Below, piece by piece: positions 56,480 to 64,000 of a stretch of DNA of 64,000 nt (position 1 is its first letter; each line of letters opens with the position of its first letter). The notes beneath the pieces are model-generated. The model saw only the letters and a program-made list of their open reading frames with translations. It ran no database searches and was not told where the DNA came from. Origin of the DNA: Clostridium sp. AM34-11AC. Lineage in GTDB: Bacteria > Bacillota > Clostridia > Lachnospirales > Lachnospiraceae. The stretch is taken from the NCBI RefSeq assembly GCF_003435375.1, contig NZ_QWGL01000018.1:1-64000 (forward strand). Direction: 5' to 3'. A program made the position numbers and the translations under genes.

Positions 56480-56690
56480 GGGGTCAAAAGCTTTTGACCC
56501 CTCTGATACCGAATTGCTCTGCACTGCGTGCTCCCGCAATTCTCAAAAACATTCGTAATTCGCTCATTTTTCTATGAAAAATGGCTACTTACTCATGTTT
56601 TTGGCGGGTCCCAAGGTCAAAAATTCTCCTGCAAGCAAGCTTGCGTCGAACTTCTGACCTTTTGACCCTGGTATCATATTATAGAAGCTG
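56480..56690. repeat. Candidate intergenic palindromic repeat element
   Basis: It starts with a perfect 22-bp palindrome (half-site GGGGTCAAAAG at 56,480). Variant GGTCAAAA and TTTTGACC words return at about 56,612 and 56,656-56,665. An outer TGATACC / GGTATCA pair (56,504 and 56,668) brackets the unit. It holds no gene. It looks like a REP/MITE-type repeat with folded ends; copies elsewhere in the genome cannot be checked here. Confidence 0.5.
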
Positions 56691-56796
56691 CAGCGTTATT
56701 ATTTTCCGCTGCTCTCATTTTTTATACCTGATCTTCTTCCGGAAGCTGCCACACCACGCTTCTGAAAGGTATTCCTATATAACCGGCTCTTTCCGA

Positions 56797-57435
56797 TCAG
56801 CCGTTATCTTTCATGATTTTAAACAGAACCTTCGTGATGGCCGTCGTAAGGATACCTGCGACGATCGCCTCCGGGATACCAAATCCCAGGATGATTCCCA
56901 GGATCACATCGTAGATGTGCTCCACTGCCTTGTTGGACGCAGCCGCGTAGCTCTGTCCGAAGAAGATATAAATTCCGTTCATGACAAGCAGTGTGTTTGT
57001 CATAGCTCCTGCGATACCAGCCACCCAGAGGGCAACGGTCTGGCTGCCTTTGATTCCGTGAGCTGCTTTCATGATCAGCTTATAAACAAAATAAGCAACG
57101 ATGCCGATGCATACACGCGGCACGATGGCGATCACGGCGCTCCACATGTTTCCGCTGTATCCGCCGATCGTAACGAACGGGCTGAATACGAAGGAGGTCA
57201 CTCCCGGGGCAATGGTCGCTTTTACAAGGCTGGTCACACCAAATACCAGTCCTAAGTAAGCGCCGTACTTCGGTCCAAGGATGATCGCTCCGATGATGAC
57301 CGGGACGTGGATGATCGTTGCGTTCATAAAGCCTAACGGAATGTAACCGAGAAACGGTACGACCGACATGGCGATGATGATCGCAGTGAAGATCCCGGCG
57401 AGGGACATGTCCAGAACTTTCTTTTCAATTTTCAT
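56797..57435 (-). CDS. ECF transporter S component
   Basis: A 212-aa membrane protein with about six helices (MSLAGIFTAIIIAMSVVPFLGYIPLGFMNATIIHVPVIIGAIILGPKYGAYLGLVFGVTS...). This matches the ECF S-component fold, which binds a vitamin and docks to the shared EcfAAT module. The opening and the P-rich loop IPLGFMNATIIHVPV recall pantothenate-type S components, but the substrate is not certain. Own promoter; GAGGA-type ribosome binding site before ATG. Confidence 0.8.
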   Translation of the reverse strand: MKIEKKVLDMSLAGIFTAIIIAMSVVPFLGYIPLGFMNATIIHVPVIIGAIILGPKYGAYLGLVFGVTSLVKATIAPGVTSFVFSPFVTIGGYSGNMWSAVIAIVPRVCIGIVAYFVYKLIMKAAHGIKGSQTVALWVAGIAGAMTNTLLVMNGIYIFFGQSYAAASNKAVEHIYDVILGIILGFGIPEAIVAGILTTAITKVLFKIMKDNG

Positions 57436-57497
57436 TTTTCTTTTTCCTCCTGCTACTGTTCTCTTGCGAGATACAATGCAATATAGTCACGTCTTGC

Positions 57498-57526
57498 ATT
57501 ATAGCGTGTCAGCGTGATGCCGTCAA
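57498..57526 (-). promoter_or_regulatory. Promoter of the ECF S-component gene
   Basis: Minus-strand TTGACG and TATAAT spaced by 17 bp, about 65 bp before the start codon. No riboswitch is recognised in the short leader. Confidence 0.8.
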
Positions 57527-57836
57527 ATTCTTTCTCTAAAATTTTCCATTTATTTTTACTTTTCAATTTTACTTCCTACAATATAATTCCTGTTGTCGCC
57601 TTCTTTCTCCCGATCTCACCCTTTTTTCTCCCCTGCTGCCTTAATTTTTTTCGGTTTTTCATTTTTCCCTCATATACGCCCTCTCCAACGTCCAGTCCTC
57701 TAAAATCGTTCTTTCTTTCCCTTCTGATTTCGGTGTCTTTCTCCCACGGACACAATTTATTGTATTTTTTCTGTCCGTTCCTGGCGCACATCTTGTTATG
57801 TGGCTATTCACATGTTTTCCACTCATAATTATCAAC

Positions 57837-57985
57837 TTATCCCCAAATCGTGGATAAGTTGTGGATAAGTCACTGGAAAAGTTGTGGATTTTCACATTTG
57901 ACATTGAAAATTATTCCGTTTTACGCTAGAATAAATTCAGAGTGGGTTTATATGCTTTTGTGGACAGGTTTCCGCCTTTTCCACA
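57837..57985. other. oriC: oriC, DnaA-box cluster upstream of dnaA
   Basis: A perfect DnaA box is at 57,860-57,868 (TTATCCACA on the minus strand). Near-consensus boxes are at 57,837 (TTATCCCCA) and 57,849 (TTATCCACG on minus), with weaker ones at 57,883 and 57,977. The 57,527-57,836 part of the gap is pyrimidine-rich and gene-free. Confidence 0.85.
57904..57932 (+). promoter_or_regulatory. dnaA promoter
   Basis: TTGAAA (57,904) and TAGAAT (57,927) with a 17-bp spacer, about 90 bp before dnaA and flanked by DnaA boxes. This fits autoregulation by DnaA. Confidence 0.65.
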
Positions 57986-58024
57986 ACTATGCACATCGTT
58001 ATACACATGTTTAGGAGTATGAAT

Positions 58025-59389
58025 ATGCTGGAAGAAATCAAAGAGAAATGGGATGATATCCTCTTAAATATAAAGGAAGAACACGATATTTCAGAGGTGT
58101 CCTACCGCACATGGCTGCTGCCGCTGATCCCGGATTCTGTGGATAAAGATATCCTCACGATCCTGGTGCCTGATTCCGCGTTTATCAGCTATGTGAAAAA
58201 GAAATATGAGTTCCTGTTGAAAATTACGATCGAAGAAATTACAGGATTTCAGTGCGAACTCGATTTCAAGTTAAAATCTGACGTGAAGGAACCGGAAAAA
58301 GAGAACCGTCTGATCAATGTAACCAACAATACGGTCAGTCAGCTTGCTCTCCAAAACGCGAACTTAAATCCGCGTTACACCTTCGATACCTTTGTCGTCG
58401 GAAAAAACAACAACCTTGCCCATGCCGCATCCCTTGCAGTTGCGGAATCCCCGGGCGAAATTTATAATCCGTTATTTATTTATGGAGGCGTGGGACTCGG
58501 GAAGACGCACTTAATGCATTCCGTCGCCCACTTCATCCTGAAAAATAACCCGAGCGCAAAGATTCTGTACGTGACATCCGAGAAATTTACAAACGAACTG
58601 ATCGACGCGATCCGAAACAAAAACAACGTTTCCACCACGGAATTCCGTGAAAAATACAGAAACAATGACGTGCTTCTGATCGACGATATCCAGTTTATTA
58701 TCGGAAAAGAAAGTACCCAGGAGGAATTTTTCCATACATTCAATGCCCTCTACGAGGCAAAAAAGCAGATCATTATTTCCTCCGACCGTCCTCCAAGAGA
58801 AATTGAAACTCTGGAAGACCGTCTCCGTTCCCGTTTCGAATGGGGACTCACCGTAGATATCCAGCCGCCGGATTATGAAACCCGGATGGCGATTCTCCGG
58901 AAAAAGGAAGAACTTGAAGGATACAACATCGATAACGAGATCATCAAATATATCGCTACCAATGTAAAATCCAACATCCGTGAACTGGAAGGCGCCCTCA
59001 CAAAAATCGTTGCTTCCAGCAAACTAAATAATAAGGAAATCAATCTTGAACTTGCAGAGGAAGCATTAAAAGATCTGATCTCCCCGAACGCTGCCCGCGA
59101 AGTGACTCCGCAGCTTATTATTAATGTAGTTTCTGAGCATTTCGGCATCACACCCCTTGATCTCATCGGCCAGAAACGAAGTAAAGAACTGGTATTCCCG
59201 CGCCAGATCGTCATGTATCTCTGCGGCGATATGACGAGCGAGTCTCTCCAGAACATCGGAAAAGCTCTCGGCGGCCGCGATCATACAACGATCATTCACG
59301 GAACAAAAAAGATTGCCAGCGAATTAAAGACCGACGAGAATTTAAAGAACACGATCGATATTTTAAAGAAAAAAATCAACCCACAGTAA
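58025..59389 (+). CDS. dnaA: Chromosomal replication initiator DnaA
   Basis: A 454-aa DnaA: domain I (LEEIKEKWDDILLNIKEEHDISEVSYRTWLLPL), short linker, AAA+ domain III with Walker A GGVGLGKTHLMH and Walker B LLIDDIQFI, and domain IV with the DnaA-box reader GGRDHTTIIHGTKKI. The ATG at 58,025 lies 7 bp after TTAGGAG; earlier in-frame ATGs at 57,989 and 58,019 are poorly placed. Confidence 0.97.
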   Translation: MLEEIKEKWDDILLNIKEEHDISEVSYRTWLLPLIPDSVDKDILTILVPDSAFISYVKKKYEFLLKITIEEITGFQCELDFKLKSDVKEPEKENRLINVTNNTVSQLALQNANLNPRYTFDTFVVGKNNNLAHAASLAVAESPGEIYNPLFIYGGVGLGKTHLMHSVAHFILKNNPSAKILYVTSEKFTNELIDAIRNKNNVSTTEFREKYRNNDVLLIDDIQFIIGKESTQEEFFHTFNALYEAKKQIIISSDRPPREIETLEDRLRSRFEWGLTVDIQPPDYETRMAILRKKEELEGYNIDNEIIKYIATNVKSNIRELEGALTKIVASSKLNNKEINLELAEEALKDLISPNAAREVTPQLIINVVSEHFGITPLDLIGQKRSKELVFPRQIVMYLCGDMTSESLQNIGKALGGRDHTTIIHGTKKIASELKTDENLKNTIDILKKKINPQ

Positions 59390-59392
59390 GCT

Positions 59393-59656
59393 TGTGGATT
59401 TTTTCGTGGAAATCCCGTTGAAAATTTGTGGATAAAATGAGGATGATTTTTCCCGATTTTTGCCTGTGGAAAACTCCCGGGTTGTCCTTTTGGATTTGCA
59501 GAGTTACCCACAATGGTTTTCACAGAGGTTTTTTCATGGTTTCATTAGGGTTTTCCCCCTTATAAACAAATTCACACTCCCTACTACTGTTAAGACTAAT
59601 ATCTTTTATATATTTCTTTATTTGTGAACGTTTCTTAAGAAAGGAAGTTATCAACA
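59393..59656. other. oriC, dnaA-dnaN intergenic DnaA boxes and AT-rich segment
   Basis: A perfect TTATCCACA (minus) at 59,427-59,435, with near matches TTACCCACA at 59,504 and TTATCAACA at 59,648. An AT-rich stretch at 59,555-59,640 next to TACTACTG-like triplets is a possible unwinding element. This gives the origin two box clusters, as in Bacillus. Confidence 0.75.
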
Positions 59657-59659
59657 ACT

Positions 59660-60778
59660 ATGAAACTGACATTCCAGAAAACCGCTCTCTTAAACGGTAT
59701 CAATATTGTTCTCAAGGCAGTTCCGTCAAAAACAACGATGCCTATTTTAGAGTGCATTCTGATCGACGCTTCTACTGATGAGATCAAGCTGACTGCCAAC
59801 GATATGGAGCTCGGCATTGAGACAAAAGTTGAAGGTGATATCCTTGAAAAAGGTAAAATTGCACTGGATGCAAAGCTTTTTTCTGAAATCGCAAGAAAAT
59901 TATCCGATTCAGATTCCCTTGTAACCATCGAATCTGATGAAAAATTCAATACTGTGATCACCTGTGAGAACTCTGTATTCAAAATTCAGGGCAAAGATGG
60001 AGAGGAATTCTCCTATCTTCCGTATATTGAGAGAAATAAAAACATCACACTCTCCCAGTTTTCCTTAAAAGAGGTGATCCGCCAGACGATCTTCTCCATC
60101 TCTGTCAACGACAGCAACAAGATGATGACAGGCGAACTTTTTGAGGTAAACGGTGATACACTCCGAGTCGTTTCTCTCGACGGACATCGTATGGCAATTC
60201 GTAAAATTGTATTAAAAGATGAATATGAAAGCACAAAAGTCATCGTTCCGGGAAAAACTCTGAACGAAATCAGTAAAATTCTCACCGGTGACAACGAAAA
60301 AGAGGTCCAGATCTTCTTCGGAGCGAACCATATTCTCTTCGAATTTGATGATACGATCGTAGTTTCCCGCCTGATCGAGGGCGAATATTTCAAAGTAGAC
60401 CAGATGCTTTCCAGCGATTATGCCACAAAAGTGTCTCTGAATAAGAAAGATTTCCTGGACAGCATCGAGAGAGCTATCATTTTAATCCGCGAAAATGACA
60501 AAAAACCGATCATTCTGAACATTGAAGACTCAAAAATGAGCCTGAAATTAAATTCCAGCTTCGGTACCATGAACGCGGAGATCCTGATCCACAAAACAGG
60601 ACAGGATCTGATGATCGGATTCAACCCGAAATTCTTAAGTGATGCGCTGCGGATCATTGATGATGAGGAAGTTACCCTCTATATGATGAATGCGAAATCT
60701 CCGTGTTTCATCAAAGATGAGGATGAGAGCTACATTTATCTGATCCTGCCGGTAAACTTTAACGCCGCTGCGATTTAA
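59660..60778 (+). CDS. dnaN: DNA polymerase III beta sliding clamp
   Basis: A 372-aa clamp protein with three tandem clamp domains: MKLTFQKTALLNGINIVLKAVPSKTTMPILECI at the start, VSLDGHRMAIRK in domain 2, and the C-terminal YLILPVNFN end close to the usual LxLPVR. Normal length. GAAAGGAAG precedes the ATG. Confidence 0.97.
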   Translation: MKLTFQKTALLNGINIVLKAVPSKTTMPILECILIDASTDEIKLTANDMELGIETKVEGDILEKGKIALDAKLFSEIARKLSDSDSLVTIESDEKFNTVITCENSVFKIQGKDGEEFSYLPYIERNKNITLSQFSLKEVIRQTIFSISVNDSNKMMTGELFEVNGDTLRVVSLDGHRMAIRKIVLKDEYESTKVIVPGKTLNEISKILTGDNEKEVQIFFGANHILFEFDDTIVVSRLIEGEYFKVDQMLSSDYATKVSLNKKDFLDSIERAIILIRENDKKPIILNIEDSKMSLKLNSSFGTMNAEILIHKTGQDLMIGFNPKFLSDALRIIDDEEVTLYMMNAKSPCFIKDEDESYIYLILPVNFNAAAI

Positions 60779-60794
60779 AATCAGATGAAATTTC

Positions 60795-60836
60795 CCCGAA
60801 GTTCCGGTAAAATCCGGGGTTTCGGGTCGATTTTTT
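60795..60836 (+). terminator. Terminator after dnaN
   Basis: CCCGAA / TTCGGG outer pairs with an inner CCGG/CCGG helix, then TTTTTT. Confidence 0.75.
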
Positions 60837-60864
60837 CATATATCTGGAATAAAAAAGGAGAAAA

Positions 60865-61074
60865 ATGGAAAGTATTCACTTAAAAGATGAGTTTATCAAG
60901 CTTGGACAGGCATTGAAACTTGCAGGTCTGGTCGGCTCCGGAGTGGACGCAAAGTTTGTAATTCAGGACGGGCTTGTAAAAGTAAATGGGGAAGTTGAGA
61001 CCCAGCGAGGCAAAAAACTTTACCCGGGAGACACGGTTTCCTATGACGGAAAGACATTTAAGGTAGAAAATTAA
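60865..61074 (+). CDS. yaaA: S4-domain RNA-binding protein YaaA
   Basis: A 69-aa S4-domain protein (IKLGQALKLAGLVGSGVDAKFVIQDGLVKVNGEVETQRGKKLYPGDTVSYDGKTF). Always found between dnaN and recF in Firmicutes; probably ribosome assembly. AAAAGGAGAAA precedes the ATG. Confidence 0.93.
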   Translation: MESIHLKDEFIKLGQALKLAGLVGSGVDAKFVIQDGLVKVNGEVETQRGKKLYPGDTVSYDGKTFKVEN

Positions 61075-61085
61075 AGGATTTTTTC

Positions 61086-62171
61086 ATGTTTATAGAATCC
61101 ATCGAGCTGTCAGATTACAGAAATTACAGTCATTTACATATTGATTTTCATAAAGGGACGAACGTTCTTTATGGAGATAATGCCCAGGGAAAGACAAATA
61201 TCCTGGAGGCAGTCTATGTGTGCAGCACAACAAAATCGCATCGGGGCAGCAAAGATAAAGAAATTATCCGGTTCGGCGCGGACGAATCCCACATCAAAAT
61301 GATGGTCCGGCGGGATGGAATTCCCTACCGGATCGATATGCATCTGAAGAAAAATAAGGCAAAAGGGGTCGCGGTGAACGGAGTTCCGATCAAAAAAGCC
61401 AGTGAACTTTTCGGAATCGTCAATGTGATCTTCTTTTCACCGGAAGATCTGAACATTATCAAGAACGGACCCGCCGAGCGGAGACGTTTCGTCGACCTGG
61501 AACTCTGCCAGCTAAACAGGCTGTATGTCTACAATCTGGCACAGTATAACAAAACGGTTATACAACGAAACAAACTATTAAAGGACATAGACTACAACAC
61601 GTCCTTAAAAGAGACGCTCCCCATGTGGAATGAGCAGCTCTTAAAGTACGGCACAGAACTTATAATTATGCGTTCTGAGTTTATAAAAGAGCTGAATCCC
61701 CTGATTGCGGAGATCCACGCGGGGCTCTCGGGCGGAAAGGAAACACTCTCTATCGCCTACGAGCCGAATGTGTCGCCGGAAAATTTCAGGGAGCAGCTTG
61801 CGAAGAACCAGTTTCAGGAGATCAGGCAGAGGCAGACTCTGACCGGTCCCCACCGCGATGACCTGAACTTCATCGTAAACGGAACGGATATCAGGCGGTT
61901 CGGGTCCCAGGGACAGCAGAGAACGGCAGCTCTTTCTTTAAAACTTGCGGAGATCGAGCTGGTGAAAAAGATCGTAAAGGATTATCCGGTGCTTCTTCTG
62001 GATGACGTCCTTTCTGAACTTGACAGCAAGAGACAGGAACATTTACTTTCAGAAATTACCCACATTCAGACCTTGATCACATGTACGGGACTGGATGAGT
62101 TTGTAAACAGCAAATTCCGGATGGACAAGATTTTTAAGATTGTTGAAGGAACGGTAGAGAGCGAAGACTAA
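61086..62171 (+). CDS. recF: DNA repair ATPase RecF
   Basis: A 361-aa SMC-like ATPase: Walker A GDNAQGKTNILEAV near residue 35, the signature FGSQGQQRTAALSLKLAE, and Walker B PVLLLDDVLSELD. It loads RecA at gaps. It starts 11 bp after yaaA and is followed after 12 bp by gyrB. Confidence 0.96.
   Translation: MFIESIELSDYRNYSHLHIDFHKGTNVLYGDNAQGKTNILEAVYVCSTTKSHRGSKDKEIIRFGADESHIKMMVRRDGIPYRIDMHLKKNKAKGVAVNGVPIKKASELFGIVNVIFFSPEDLNIIKNGPAERRRFVDLELCQLNRLYVYNLAQYNKTVIQRNKLLKDIDYNTSLKETLPMWNEQLLKYGTELIIMRSEFIKELNPLIAEIHAGLSGGKETLSIAYEPNVSPENFREQLAKNQFQEIRQRQTLTGPHRDDLNFIVNGTDIRRFGSQGQQRTAALSLKLAEIELVKKIVKDYPVLLLDDVLSELDSKRQEHLLSEITHIQTLITCTGLDEFVNSKFRMDKIFKIVEGTVESED

Positions 62172-64000
<1,829 letters not shown>

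Noticed and set aside
56581..57255. 224-codon plus-strand frame overlapping the ECF gene
   Set aside because: It runs through a repeat and then antisense to a membrane protein; Ser/His/Arg-rich with no domain.

Overview
The window looks like a chromosome-origin segment of a gut Lachnospiraceae-type Firmicute (Clostridia). The right third carries the conserved low-GC Gram-positive origin cluster: rpmH, rnpA, yidD, yidC, jag, mnmE, mnmG, rsmG, parA and parB on the minus strand, and dnaA, dnaN, an S4 gene, recF and gyrB on the plus strand. It also has DUF3881 and DUF4446 genes next to parB, a pairing typical of Lachnospiraceae. The genus cannot be fixed from the sequence alone.

Positions 1 to about 40,770 are the right part of an integrative and conjugative element (ICE) of the Tn1549-like kind. 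The left part, with the type IV secretion genes and left attachment site, lies before base 1. In order it holds: (a) transfer-associated genes at 1-12,079 (ArdC-tail/YodL/DUF4316 protein, TTRAP, a 2,929-aa methylase-helicase with tnpV nested in another frame, DUF3849, MobC); (b) a CD1845-family membrane protein, an AT-rich AbiE toxin-antitoxin pair and a zinc-ribbon gene wedged between mobC and the MOBP relaxase; (c) relaxase, divergent XRE regulator and SLOG protein at 14,481-17,096; (d) a 16-kb cargo operon of stand-alone and fused immunity-like proteins at 17,390-33,778, centred on one 2,071-aa protein; (e) a control and recombination end at 33,807-40,422 with a WYL regulator, an XRE/ImmA pair sharing an operator with the next gene, two sigma-like regulators, a possible structured RNA, an orphan MazF, two HTH/excisionase-like genes and a tyrosine integrase. 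The element ends at the 3' end of a tRNA-Arg(CCT) gene.

From 40,848 to 48,910 is the partition region: DUF3881, DUF4446, ParB and ParA on the minus strand, four perfect 16-bp parS palindromes, an alpha/beta-hydrolase gene and a recently inserted IS66-family element with perfect 17-bp ends and an 8-bp target duplication. From 48,911 to 57,435 are the minus-strand RNA-modification, membrane-insertion and ribosomal genes plus an ECF transporter S component. From 57,436 to the end lie the oriC sequences (DnaA boxes on both sides of dnaA) and the rightward replication genes. gyrB is cut by the window edge.

The genes that stand out are the toxin-free immunity island with its giant fused polyimmunity protein, which would plausibly protect the ICE host against toxins delivered by competitors, and the RNA-like region in front of the MazF toxin. 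Family names are from recall of conserved sequence features; no database search was run.
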